Source of the DNA: Spirochaetales bacterium
Lineage (GTDB): Bacteria; Spirochaetota; JAAYUW01
Assembly (NCBI GenBank): GCA_012797605.1
Contig: JAAZOT010000077.1
Span: 1-39,722 of the forward strand
Length of the DNA stretch: 39,722 bases
Direction: 5' to 3'
Shown: piece by piece, positions 8,374 to 17,105 of the stretch
How the letters are laid out: each line of letters begins with the position of its first letter
Position numbering within the stretch: position 1 is the first letter of the stretch
Program-made: the position numbers and the translations under genes
The notes under the pieces: model-generated
Told to the model about the DNA's origin: nothing
Seen by the model: the letters and a program-made list of their open reading frames with translations, nothing else
The model's database searches: none

Positions 8374-8619
8374 TTATTTTATTCTTATATCTTTACCTAA
8401 ATACCTATTTAAAAACAGTTTCAATGATTCAATCTCTAAATCGGATAGATAATAATTTTTTTTATAATTTTCAATGTCAATAAAGGTAATTTCATCTGGA
8501 TCTTTATCAAAAATTTCTGAAAACTTAAAGATAACAAATGTAATAATCTGTGACATATAGGATGAATAACCAAGTCTTTTCAAAAAGAGATTAAAATAAA
8601 TTAACTTTTTTAATTTCAT
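8374..8619 (-). CDS. Small protein of unknown function (81 aa), weakly like an integrase core-binding domain
   Basis: The reading frame starts at an ATG preceded by CAGGAG with eight bases of spacing, which supports real translation. The protein is basic and probably helical. There is no signal peptide and no cysteines. The arrangement GYSSYMSQIITFVIFKFSE, then DPDEITFIDIENY and LKLFLNRYLGK, loosely recalls the N-terminal SAM-like domain of tyrosine recombinases (helix, I-T-x-x-D-I, then L-x-x-F-x-x-x-L). No catalytic domain follows, so this would be only a domain-sized remnant. It could equally be an unrelated small protein. It lies between tRNA-Gly(CCC) and the LipM-like gene, on the opposite strand to both. 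Function unknown. Confidence 0.6.
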   Translation of the reverse strand: MKLKKLIYFNLFLKRLGYSSYMSQIITFVIFKFSEIFDKDPDEITFIDIENYKKNYYLSDLEIESLKLFLNRYLGKDIRIK

Positions 8620-8696
8620 TATTATACTCCTGAAAAGTTTCTTTATTTAATAAATAGTAAAATCTTTCAAGATTATTACATGTTTTAGGAGAAAAT

Positions 8697-9515
8697 ATGA
8701 TAAAAAATAAATGGAGGCTTATCATACATGGGGAAAATGATCCCTTCTATAATATGGCTGTTGATGAGGCAATAGCTAAAATGACTGGTGAAAATCCTGA
8801 ATTTCCAACACTTAGATTTTATAGATGGAATCCAGCTACTTTATCCCTGGGTTATTTTCAAAAATTTAAAACAGAGATAGATTATGAATTTTGTAAAATA
8901 AACAATATAGGTATTGTTCGAAGAATAACAGGAGGTAGAGCTGTCTTACATGATGATGAAATAACTTATTCCGTCTGTATCCCAGCGAATAATCCAATAT
9001 ATGAAAAAAATCTTATAGAATCATATAAACTTATTGCTGAAGCTTTAGCCGAGGGATTGGCACTTTTAAATTTAAATCCTCAATTTAATTATAAGAAATT
9101 ACCCGATATCCATTCTTCTTCTGCATGTTTTGATGCTCCTTCTTTATATGAAATAACGGTAAATGGCAAAAAAATAATAGGCTCTGCTCAAAAAAGATTT
9201 CAAAATGTATTTTTACAACATGGTTCAATTCCATTTACTATAGATTCAGAAAAACTATTCAATTGCTTCAAATTTCTAAATTTAGAGACAAAAGATAGAT
9301 TAAAAAACAATTTTAAGAAGATAGCAACAGGGATAAACATGGAAAAAGAAGAAACAACAAGTGTTGAAAAAGCAATTAATGCTTTTGTTGAAGGTTTTAA
9401 GAATAAATTTGAAATAGAATTTTTTCAAGATGATATTTCTCAAATAGAAAAAAACCTAATAGAAGAAACATTATATAGTAAATATGCTTCGTCTGAATGG
9501 TTAGAAAAATTTTAA
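8697..9515 (+). CDS. Lipoate/octanoate transferase family protein (LipM/LplA-like)
   Basis: The family attaches lipoate or octanoate to a lysine of lipoyl domains such as GcvH or E2 subunits. Visible motifs are NMAVDEAIA near the N-terminus, RRITGGRAVLHDDEITYSV (the RR-x-x-GGR-A-x-x-H signature), ACFDAPSLYEITVNGKKIIG with Cys144, SAQKR, and FLQHGSIPF. A Cys in an A-C-F-D-A-P-S setting is typical of the octanoyltransferase LipM and the amidotransferase LipL. In LipM it carries the acyl chain, so octanoyl transfer is more likely than ATP-dependent LplA ligation. The 272 residues fit LipM. AGGAG lies six bases before the ATG. The stop is only four bases from the convergent parB stop. No lipA or lipoyl-domain gene is in the window. 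Confidence 0.88.
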   Translation: MIKNKWRLIIHGENDPFYNMAVDEAIAKMTGENPEFPTLRFYRWNPATLSLGYFQKFKTEIDYEFCKINNIGIVRRITGGRAVLHDDEITYSVCIPANNPIYEKNLIESYKLIAEALAEGLALLNLNPQFNYKKLPDIHSSSACFDAPSLYEITVNGKKIIGSAQKRFQNVFLQHGSIPFTIDSEKLFNCFKFLNLETKDRLKNNFKKIATGINMEKEETTSVEKAINAFVEGFKNKFEIEFFQDDISQIEKNLIEETLYSKYASSEWLEKF

Positions 9516-9519
9516 TAAA

Positions 9520-10386
9520 TTATTTTAAAAAGGATTCTAACTGATCTTTAGAAAAGTATTCAATAATTATCTTGCCTTTATTGAAATTACCTTGAAGATG
9601 AACTTTAGTATTGAATTTATAGGTTAATTTTTCCTCAATTTCTTTAATAAAAGGTTCCAATTCTTTTTCTTTATCGGTCCTATTATTATCTTCATCCTTA
9701 ATTTTCTTTTTAGAATAATCCCTTACCAATTTTTCTACTTCTCTTACCGATAAACCTTCTTTTTCAATCTTCTCTGCTACCATTATAATTTCATTTTCGT
9801 CTTCTATTTGCAAGAGAGGTAATGCATGCCCTCTTGATAATTTATTTTCAAGAATTTTTGTTTTAACTATAGTTGGAAGTTTTAAAAGTCTTGTTACATT
9901 AGTAACATATGTTCTACTTTTACCTAACCTTTTTGCGAGTTCTTCATGTGTAATGGAGTATTTTTCTATAATTTGAGCTATAGCGAATGCCTCATCAATG
10001 GGATTCAAATCTTTTCTTTGGATATTTTCTATTAAAGCAATTTCCAGTATTTCCTCATCGGTAAATTGCTTTATAATGGCTGGAATTTTTGATAAATTTG
10101 CTCTTTTAGCTGCTAGAAATCTTCTTTCCCCAGCGACAATCAAGAAATTTCCATTTTTAGGTACAACAAGTATTGGTTGCAAAATTCCTTTTTCTTTAAT
10201 GGATTCAGCCAATTCATCGATATCTTCATCACTTATTGTCTTTCTTGGCTGATCAGGATTTGGAACGATATTATCTATTTGAATAAATTGAATTCCTTCA
10301 ATTGATTTGACCTCTGTTTCATCATATACAGGGATTTCATTTGAAAATAATGCATCTAACCCTTTCCCTAAAGCTTTTTTTGTCAT
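9520..10386 (-). CDS. parB: Chromosome partitioning protein ParB
   Basis: This 288-residue CTPase and parS-binding clamp starts with the usual KKALGKGLDALF peptide, which engages ParA. QPRKTI follows, then the CTP-binding boxes GERRFLAAKRA and ENIQRKDLNPIDEA. The helix-turn-helix SITHEELAKRLGKSRTYVTN binds parS, and a C-terminal dimerisation part ends the protein. The ATG at 10386 is chosen because GGAGA lies just upstream. The longer frame would begin at a TTG inside that ribosome site. The gene follows parA by 15 bases. A matching parS site is present at 11785-11800. Confidence 0.96.
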   Translation of the reverse strand: MTKKALGKGLDALFSNEIPVYDETEVKSIEGIQFIQIDNIVPNPDQPRKTISDEDIDELAESIKEKGILQPILVVPKNGNFLIVAGERRFLAAKRANLSKIPAIIKQFTDEEILEIALIENIQRKDLNPIDEAFAIAQIIEKYSITHEELAKRLGKSRTYVTNVTRLLKLPTIVKTKILENKLSRGHALPLLQIEDENEIIMVAEKIEKEGLSVREVEKLVRDYSKKKIKDEDNNRTDKEKELEPFIKEIEEKLTYKFNTKVHLQGNFNKGKIIIEYFSKDQLESFLK

Positions 10387-10401
10387 TATTCTCTCCAATT
10401 T

Positions 10402-11169
10402 TTATACCTCAATAGAAACTTGTTGTAGAAATTCTTTCGCCAAATTCATATAAGAAATTGCACCAGATGATTTTGGTTCATATTCTATTACAGAAATGCC
10501 ATGAGAGGAAGATTCGGCTATTGATACATTCCTTGGAATTACTGTTTTATATAATTTTTGTTCAAAATACTTTTTTACTTCTTCATATACTTCTTTAGAC
10601 AGATTGGTTCTAATATCGTACATAGTCAAAATAACACCATTTAAGACTAATTTATTATTTATAGAACTCTGAACTTTTTTTATCGTTTTAAGAAGCTGAC
10701 TCAAACCTTCCAATGCAAAAAATTCACATTGAACTGGAATTATAACCTCATCGGAAGCAGCAAGAGCATTTATTGTAAGTAGTCCAAGAGAAGGGGGCGT
10801 GTCTATAAAAATATAGTCATAATCATCTTTTATTTTATCTAATGCTTTTGCAAGTTTATATTCTCTGTTAGGCTCATTTATCAATTCAATTGTAGCACCA
10901 GATAGATGTATATTGGCTGGAATTAGATCGATGTTATTTCTCTTGATTAATGCAGATTTTATATCTAAATTTGTCATCATGATTTCATAGATTGTGGGTT
11001 GAGAATCGTTAAGTCTAACACCTATACCAGATGTCGCATTGCCTTGAGGATCCAAATCTATTATTAATACTTTTTTCTCTAGCAATGATAATGCATAGCC
11101 AAGGTTTATTATAGTAGTTGTTTTGCCAACTCCACCTTTTTGATTACTTATCGTTATTATTTTCCCCAT
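10402..11169 (-). CDS. parA: Chromosome partitioning ATPase ParA/Soj
   Basis: This 255-residue deviant-Walker ATPase moves or regulates the origin region with ParB. It has the deviant Walker A KGGVGKTT at about residues 11-18, DLDPQGNATSGIG after strand two, DTPPSLGLLTINAL as the Walker B/switch region, and VPRNVSIAESSSHG-type sequence near the C-terminus. It is chromosomal Soj length, with no extra N-terminal DNA-binding domain. The ATG at 11169 is preferred over the frame opening at 11196, because GGAGATAAT directly precedes it and Soj proteins begin a few residues before the P-loop. The start overlaps the rsmG stop by 13 bases, suggesting coupling. Confidence 0.96.
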   Translation of the reverse strand: MGKIITISNQKGGVGKTTTIINLGYALSLLEKKVLIIDLDPQGNATSGIGVRLNDSQPTIYEIMMTNLDIKSALIKRNNIDLIPANIHLSGATIELINEPNREYKLAKALDKIKDDYDYIFIDTPPSLGLLTINALAASDEVIIPVQCEFFALEGLSQLLKTIKKVQSSINNKLVLNGVILTMYDIRTNLSKEVYEEVKKYFEQKLYKTVIPRNVSIAESSSHGISVIEYEPKSSGAISYMNLAKEFLQQVSIEV

Positions 11170-11801
11170 ATTATCTCCACTATATTTCTTTCCCACTGAA
11201 AGCCAGTGACTTGATGTATTTCAAATACATTAATATATTTCCATAAATTTTGTTTTTTTACAATAAAAATTTCTTTTTCTATTTCATTTATTTTACCTTT
11301 TAATGCATAAATAGATGTTCCTTCTTTTAATAATGATTTTGCGACCTTGAAAAAATCCTGCAAAGAAGAAAATGCTCTAAATATTACAATATCATATTTT
11401 TCTCTAATTTCTCTGACATTAGAGCATATAACTTTTGCTGAATTAATACTGAATTTATCAATTACTTCTGTTAAAAATTTTGCTTTTTTATGGTTAGATT
11501 CAATCAAGTCAATATTCAAATCTGTTTCAACCAACAATAAAGGTATTGATGGGAAACCAGCGCCACTTCCAACATCTGCTATTTTTAGGTTTTTATAGTC
11601 TTTTCTTAAAATTAATGGTAATACTGATAATGAATCATAGAAATGTTTTTCTTCAAATTCATCATCTTTTACTGTCGTAAGTCCATATAATTCATTTTTT
11701 TCAAGAATTAACTCTTTATATTTATCAAAAAAATTCTTTTTCTTATAATAAAATGGTTTAATATTTTTTTTCTCTATCAACATATGTTTCACGTGTAACA
11801 T
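11157..11801 (-). CDS. rsmG: 16S rRNA (guanine527-N7) methyltransferase RsmG
   Basis: This SAM-dependent enzyme methylates G527 of 16S rRNA. The 214 residues contain IADVGSGAGFPSIPLLL (SAM-binding loop), DLIESNHKKAKFL, and VIFRAFSSL, matching the RsmG pattern. The N-terminus reads MLHVKHMLIEKK. The first seven codons are written by the parS palindrome, so the start codon sits on a ParB site. An internal ATG at 11783 (MLIEKK) is an alternative start, but it has no ribosome site. The ATG at 11801 is adjacent to the mnmG stop codon with a weak AAGAAA. The order mnmG-rsmG-parA-parB is widely conserved near origins. Confidence 0.94.
   Translation of the reverse strand: MLHVKHMLIEKKNIKPFYYKKKNFFDKYKELILEKNELYGLTTVKDDEFEEKHFYDSLSVLPLILRKDYKNLKIADVGSGAGFPSIPLLLVETDLNIDLIESNHKKAKFLTEVIDKFSINSAKVICSNVREIREKYDIVIFRAFSSLQDFFKVAKSLLKEGTSIYALKGKINEIEKEIFIVKKQNLWKYINVFEIHQVTGFQWERNIVEIIWGK
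11785..11800. promoter_or_regulatory. parS centromere site (ParB binding), 15 of 16 bases of consensus
   Basis: The sequence TGTTTCACGTGTAACA differs from the widespread bacterial parS palindrome TGTTTCACGTGAAACA at one position (T for A at the twelfth base). It lies across the start of rsmG, directly upstream of parA-parB and about 12.5 kb from the putative oriC. ParB encoded next door would load here and spread. That it is the functional site is inference from sequence identity and position. Confidence 0.85.
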
Positions 11802-13634
11802 TTATTTCTTAAATTTTCTTAATTCTATATCTATTGCTATAATATCAACTGGTTTCAAACCTTGAATTGAAAATAATTCATTAAATGTTTTTGGTTTAAT
11901 TTTATTTAATCTTTGTTTTGTCTCAAAAGATAAGTTCCCTATTGAATTGTAATCGAAGTTTTCTGGAATTTCAACATTTTTCCTATTAAGGGCTCGACTT
12001 TGAAGATTTTTTTCATGTTCTATATAACCTTCGTATTTGATATCTATAAATATCGATTCGGCTATATCTTTTATCTTAAATTCACTACAATAATTTTGAT
12101 AAAACTGCTCAAAATCAAGAAGATCCTGCTTTATTGCAAGATCAATATTAATATTTTTGCTTTTTTCAAGTTCATTATTTTCATATCTAATTGATTTTAG
12201 TTTTTCTTGGAAGCTTATTTTTTTTCTCAATAATTCCTCAAGAATTTCAATAGTCTCTATATCTTGTAAGTGATATTTTTTAGAATATTTAAATAATCTT
12301 TCATAAGCATTGTCATTTCGTATTTCCAATCTATATTCAGCTCTAGCGGTAAACAATCTATAAGGTTCATCGACACCTTTTGTGACAAGGTCATCTATCA
12401 TTACTCCTATATATGATTCGTTTCTTGATAAAATAAATTTCGGTTGATTTAAAACCTTTAAGGCAGCATTAATACCAGCGACAAATCCTTGTCCTGCAGC
12501 TTCTTCATATCCAGAAGTCCCATTAATTTGACCAGCAAAAAATAGATTATTTATTCTCTTATATTCAAGGCTATGATCTAATTGTGTAGGATCAATGATA
12601 TCATATTCTACAGCATAGGCTGGTTTAACAATTTTGATATTTTCAAATCCTTCAATAGTCTGTAATAGGTCATATTGATATTTTTCCGCTAAAGATGTAG
12701 AGATCCCGTTTAAGTAAACTGTTTCAGAATTATAACCTTCAGGTTCAACAAAAATTTGATGGGCAGATTTATCTTTGAACTTAAAGACTTTGTCTTCAAA
12801 AGAAGGGCAATATCTTGGACCGATTCCAGTTATTATACCTGAATAAAGAGGAATTTCGTCTTTATGAGCTATAATAACTTCTTTTGTTTTTTCGTTGGAA
12901 TGAGCGATATGGCAAGGTAATACAGGTAAAATATCTATATTTTTTAAGTAGGAATTTATAGAAAAGAAGAGTGGTTCTTTGGAGCCATCTTGCTTTATCA
13001 GTTTTTCATAATCTATAGAATTTTTCTTTACTCTTGCTGGTGTCCCAGTCTTAAATCTTTTCATATCAATATTTTTATTTTTCAAAGATTTTGGTAGATC
13101 GATAGAAGAAAACTCCCCTATTCTTCCACTGGAAGTCTTATATTTACCTATATAAATTTCTCCATTTAAAAAAGTTCCAGTAGTCAAAATAAGGGCTTTA
13201 GTTTTATATAACATTTCTCTTTTTGTTAAAACTATAAATTCATTATTTGTATCCAAATTGAAATCTGTTATCTCATCTTGAATTATTATAATATTCTTTA
13301 TCTTTCCAATAAAATCCTGTGTATTCTTCGAATAAATATACTTATCAGTTTGTTGCCTAATCGCTTGCATTGCAGGACCTTTTTTTGTGTTTAGTTTTTT
13401 ATATTGTATTGCAGATCTATCAGCGATTTGAGGCATCATTCCGCCCAAAGCATCGAGTTCACGAACAACAATTCCTTTTGCGATCCCACCTATTGATGGA
13501 TTGCAAGACATCTGTCCAATGGTATCATGATTCAGTGAAAAAAGGCCTATATTCAATCCAAACTTTGAAGCAACATAAGCCGCTTCTAGTCCAGCATGAC
13601 CACCACCACATACTATAATATCAAACTCTATCAT
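11802..13634 (-). CDS. mnmG: tRNA uridine-5-carboxymethylaminomethyl modification enzyme MnmG (GidA)
   Basis: This FAD protein works with MnmE to install the cmnm5 group on U34 of tRNAs. It shows the N-terminal dinucleotide motif CGGGHAGLEAA, MSCNPSIGGIAKG, GTPARV, the two GidA signatures GPRYCPSFEDK and GQINGTSGYEEAAGQG, and EYRLEIRNDNA. At 610 residues it is near full length. The ATG at 13634 is favoured. AGGAG lies nine bases upstream of it, whereas the in-frame ATG at 13643 abuts the same site with no spacing. The gene leads the mnmG-rsmG-parA-parB unit. Its partner mnmE is on the far side of the origin at 29240-30718. Confidence 0.96.
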   Translation of the reverse strand: MIEFDIIVCGGGHAGLEAAYVASKFGLNIGLFSLNHDTIGQMSCNPSIGGIAKGIVVRELDALGGMMPQIADRSAIQYKKLNTKKGPAMQAIRQQTDKYIYSKNTQDFIGKIKNIIIIQDEITDFNLDTNNEFIVLTKREMLYKTKALILTTGTFLNGEIYIGKYKTSSGRIGEFSSIDLPKSLKNKNIDMKRFKTGTPARVKKNSIDYEKLIKQDGSKEPLFFSINSYLKNIDILPVLPCHIAHSNEKTKEVIIAHKDEIPLYSGIITGIGPRYCPSFEDKVFKFKDKSAHQIFVEPEGYNSETVYLNGISTSLAEKYQYDLLQTIEGFENIKIVKPAYAVEYDIIDPTQLDHSLEYKRINNLFFAGQINGTSGYEEAAGQGFVAGINAALKVLNQPKFILSRNESYIGVMIDDLVTKGVDEPYRLFTARAEYRLEIRNDNAYERLFKYSKKYHLQDIETIEILEELLRKKISFQEKLKSIRYENNELEKSKNINIDLAIKQDLLDFEQFYQNYCSEFKIKDIAESIFIDIKYEGYIEHEKNLQSRALNRKNVEIPENFDYNSIGNLSFETKQRLNKIKPKTFNELFSIQGLKPVDIIAIDIELRKFKK

Positions 13635-13873
13635 TTTCAGCATCTCCTATTTAATTATATTGGAAATAAAATAAAGTAAAGACATAGAAAATATTTTAAT
13701 ACTATCTTTTTCAAATATTAAATTTCGCTTGAATTTCATAAATTTGATAAAATAATTATTTGACAAAATAAATTAAATATGTATATAAATTCTAATTATT
13801 AAAATTTATTAGTTTACTTTTTCTTGATTTATGCATATTTTATAACATATATTGTTTTGTTGGAGGTTTTGTT
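13635..13873. other. Divergent intergenic region between mnmG and the SNF2 gene
   Basis: This 239-base A/T-rich region must hold promoters for both flanking genes. No hexamer pair stood out on either strand. At the right end GGAGG (13862-13866) is the ribosome site for the SNF2 gene. No small gene or structured RNA was seen. Confidence 0.5.
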
Positions 13874-16800
13874 TTGTTTGATATCGGTTTGTTTGACTCA
13901 ATTGAAGAGAAAATTATCATTGAAACAGGTGAATCTTATTTCAAAAAAAATTACCTCAAAGATTTTGATATCCAAAAGGTTGATAATGACTCATTACTTT
14001 TAAAAGGTAATTTGCTTATAGATGATAAATCCTTTTCACCTGAAATATTAATCCGCCTACCAGACGGTTCTTTCCCAACTTCTTTCTGCACTTGTGAAGA
14101 CTTTGGTGAATTTTGTTCTCATAGAGCTGCTTTGATTTTTAAGTTTTTGGAAGATAATAAGAAGTTTATAAATCCAGATAATACTTTAAATTTAGATAAG
14201 TTTTTAGACTATAAAAGGGATCTATCAAAAGAAAGATTTTTTAAATCAATCCATAGAATTAGTGAAAAGTATTCTATTAAATTGGTCCTTATAATTGATG
14301 ACTTTTTTAGTCAAGAATTAAGATTCAAAATAGATTTCTATAGAAATGATACTAAAATAAATTTTTATACAGATATCTCATATAATGAAAAATGGGATGA
14401 GCAAAGGAATTTTAACTATACTCTGTTCCCTATGAAAGATAGATTGATTATTAAAACAATACAAGACTGGCTTGAACATATACCTGAAGAAGACTTTTTA
14501 ATCCCAAAAGATAAAATAGATCAATTTATTAAATTAGTATCAGATTTTCCAGAATTATATTATTCCAAAGATAAAAAGTTTTCCATTTCTAAGGACTACT
14601 TAAAACCAAACCTAATAGTTAGATATACAGAAAAAAATGGTGAAGTAAATGTAAAATTTGATAAGGATATAAAGATAATTGATGGGAATTTTCATCAATG
14701 GATAATGCAAGATGATGTTTTGTATCCTTTAAGAATTAAATTGCCAGAATCAGTATGGAATTTTTTAATTAAGGATTCAATAATTTTGAATCAATCTGAA
14801 ATCGCTGATTTTTACTACGATGTTATTCCAAAGATAAGTCATTCTTTTAATATAGATTTCAAGGGTACAATTGAACTAGAAAATGTTAAAAACAACTCAT
14901 ACTATTTTGAATGTGATTACAATGGGAATATAATTATTTCTCCAAAGTTAGCTATATATTGTGATGATGATACACCATGTATCTATGATTTTATCTTTGG
15001 TTCACAAAATAAAATTTACATCACACTATTTAAGAATAATAAATACTTTGTATGTAAAAGAAATTTATTGCAAGAAAAGAAGATTCTTATAATTCTTAAA
15101 CAATACAACTTTTCCTTAATTGACAACAAATTCATTCAGACTGATAAAATCAAATTCAAGACATTCCTAGAAGAAGGGCTGCAAAAACTAAAACAGGAAG
15201 GTGAAATCTATTTTACAGAAGAATTCAAAAAAATAATGATAGAAAAAAATTTCATTACTGTTGATCTAAACTTCGAATTTGATGAAGAAGAATATTCTTC
15301 CTTAAAAATCCATGAATATTACTATTTGTCAGATGGGACAAAGATCGATAGTGAATCTATAGAAAAAATTGCTTCAAATAAAAGATTTATAGAAATTCAG
15401 AACACTACTACAGCTATTGAAAATCATAATGAAATTCGGCAATTAAAAAATCTTCTAATTTCTTTATCGAGCAATGTAAAAAAGATGCCTCAGCAGTTTA
15501 TAACAAAAATCCATGTCTCTCATTTTTTGTATCTTTATGATGAAATTGTCAAAATAATGCAATTATCACCAGAAACAAAAATAAACTTAACTTTACCTCC
15601 TAAACTTGAAAAAATGATAGAGATGAGAGATGCCTTTATTAAGAATAATGATATCTCAGTATTTAAAAAGAAAGTGGTAGTACCTCAAACAGTAAAAGAT
15701 ATATTAAGAGGATATCAGAAATTTGGTTTCTTCTGGTTTCATTTCCTTAAAGAGTTTAATTTTGGTGGTATTCTTGCCGATGATATGGGTCTTGGTAAGA
15801 CATTGCAAGTTCTTACCTTCATTAAAAGCTTAGATTCTGCGAAACCTTCATTAATTATTTGTCCAACATCATTACTATTTAACTGGGAAAATGAAATAAA
15901 TAAGTTTTTCCCAAATACTAAAATTTTAACAATAAAAGGTAATATTAATGATAGAAAAAACGCAATTTCTCATATAAATAGATATGAAATTGTCATTACA
16001 TCTTACTCTCTGATAAGAAATGATATTGAACTTTACGAAATTTATGATTTTGAAGTTATAGTTCTTGATGAAGCGAATCATATTAAAAATCCAAACACAA
16101 ATGTTTCTAATGCCGTAAAGCAACTAAATGGGAATTATAGATTTGTATTAACAGGTACACCTGTGGAAAATAATTTAACAGAATTATGGTCGATTTTTTC
16201 TTTTGTCTCCCCAATGCTGTTAGGTAAATTTAAAACTTTTAAGGATTACTATATCGATAATTTTTCTGACAACAAATTAGAAGAATTAAAATCAAGAATT
16301 GCTCCATTTATTTTAAGAAGAGTTAAAGATGATGTATTAAAAGAACTTCCACCTAAAATTATTCAAACATTTAAATCTGATCTTTCAGATATTCAGCGAA
16401 CAATGTATCAAGAAATTCTTGCTGAAGTTAAAGAAAATATCATGAATAGAATAAGGCAAGAAGGTTTACAAAAATCGAAAATTCATATTTTAACCGCGCT
16501 ATTAAAATTAAGGCAAATTGCAAACCATCCTGGACTTATTAATAAATCTTTATTAAATGAGCAAGATATTTCTGGTAAAACAGAACTTTTGAAAGAAATC
16601 TTAATCGAATCAATCGATGCAGGACATAAGATAATCATTTTTTCTCAGTTTACTCAGATGCTCTCAATCTTGGAAAGAGAGATAAAATCTTTGGAATTTG
16701 AATATTCTTATCTTGATGGTTCTACTCCAGAAAAACAAAGGCAAGAAGAAGTTAAAAAATTCAAGGAAACGAATATACCAATATTTTTAATAAGTTTAAG

Positions 16801-17077
16801 AGCAGGTGGGTATGGTTTGAACTTACCAGAAGCAGATATAGTAATAATATTTGATCCTTGGTGGAATCCAATGGTTGAAATGCAAGCCATAGATAGAGCT
16901 CATAGAATTGGTCAAAGCAAAACAGTAAATGTCTATAAATTAATTTCAAATAATACAATTGAAGAAAAGATTTTACAACTTCAGGATAAGAAGAAAAAGC
17001 TTTTTGATTCTGTAATGAATGTTAATAACCTCTTTAAAAATCTTACTGAAGAGGATGTCGAAGAATTTTTCTCCTAA
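13874..17077 (+). CDS. SWIM zinc-finger SNF2-family helicase/ATPase
   Basis: This is a 1067-residue bacterial SNF2 protein. A SWIM zinc finger (C-x-C ... C-x-H) is seen as CTCEDFGEFCSH around residues 72-83. A long beta-rich region follows (about 100-590), typical of the bacterial SNF2-associated part. The ATPase core has Walker A DDMGLGKT near residue 640, VLDEANHIKNP as motif II (DEAN in place of DEAH), LTGTPVENNLTELWSI as motif III, and QAIDRAHRIGQ as motif VI. Such proteins translocate on double-stranded DNA or remodel DNA-protein complexes. The physiological role of bacterial members is largely unknown. The start is TTG, chosen because GGAGG sits seven bases upstream. It lies on the + strand between two - strand blocks (mnmG-parB and dnaA-gyrA) and is convergent with gyrA. 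Confidence 0.92.
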   Translation: MFDIGLFDSIEEKIIIETGESYFKKNYLKDFDIQKVDNDSLLLKGNLLIDDKSFSPEILIRLPDGSFPTSFCTCEDFGEFCSHRAALIFKFLEDNKKFINPDNTLNLDKFLDYKRDLSKERFFKSIHRISEKYSIKLVLIIDDFFSQELRFKIDFYRNDTKINFYTDISYNEKWDEQRNFNYTLFPMKDRLIIKTIQDWLEHIPEEDFLIPKDKIDQFIKLVSDFPELYYSKDKKFSISKDYLKPNLIVRYTEKNGEVNVKFDKDIKIIDGNFHQWIMQDDVLYPLRIKLPESVWNFLIKDSIILNQSEIADFYYDVIPKISHSFNIDFKGTIELENVKNNSYYFECDYNGNIIISPKLAIYCDDDTPCIYDFIFGSQNKIYITLFKNNKYFVCKRNLLQEKKILIILKQYNFSLIDNKFIQTDKIKFKTFLEEGLQKLKQEGEIYFTEEFKKIMIEKNFITVDLNFEFDEEEYSSLKIHEYYYLSDGTKIDSESIEKIASNKRFIEIQNTTTAIENHNEIRQLKNLLISLSSNVKKMPQQFITKIHVSHFLYLYDEIVKIMQLSPETKINLTLPPKLEKMIEMRDAFIKNNDISVFKKKVVVPQTVKDILRGYQKFGFFWFHFLKEFNFGGILADDMGLGKTLQVLTFIKSLDSAKPSLIICPTSLLFNWENEINKFFPNTKILTIKGNINDRKNAISHINRYEIVITSYSLIRNDIELYEIYDFEVIVLDEANHIKNPNTNVSNAVKQLNGNYRFVLTGTPVENNLTELWSIFSFVSPMLLGKFKTFKDYYIDNFSDNKLEELKSRIAPFILRRVKDDVLKELPPKIIQTFKSDLSDIQRTMYQEILAEVKENIMNRIRQEGLQKSKIHILTALLKLRQIANHPGLINKSLLNEQDISGKTELLKEILIESIDAGHKIIIFSQFTQMLSILEREIKSLEFEYSYLDGSTPEKQRQEEVKKFKETNIPIFLISLRAGGYGLNLPEADIVIIFDPWWNPMVEMQAIDRAHRIGQSKTVNVYKLISNNTIEEKILQLQDKKKKLFDSVMNVNNLFKNLTEEDVEEFFS

Positions 17078-17105
17078 TAATAATTATCTGATTATTCTTA
17101 ATAAA

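Noticed and set aside
17079-17097. Hairpin AATAAT/ATTATT between the SNF2 gene and gyrA as a two-way terminator
   Set aside because: The stem is only six A-T pairs with no T-run, too weak to call a terminator in such A/T-rich DNA.
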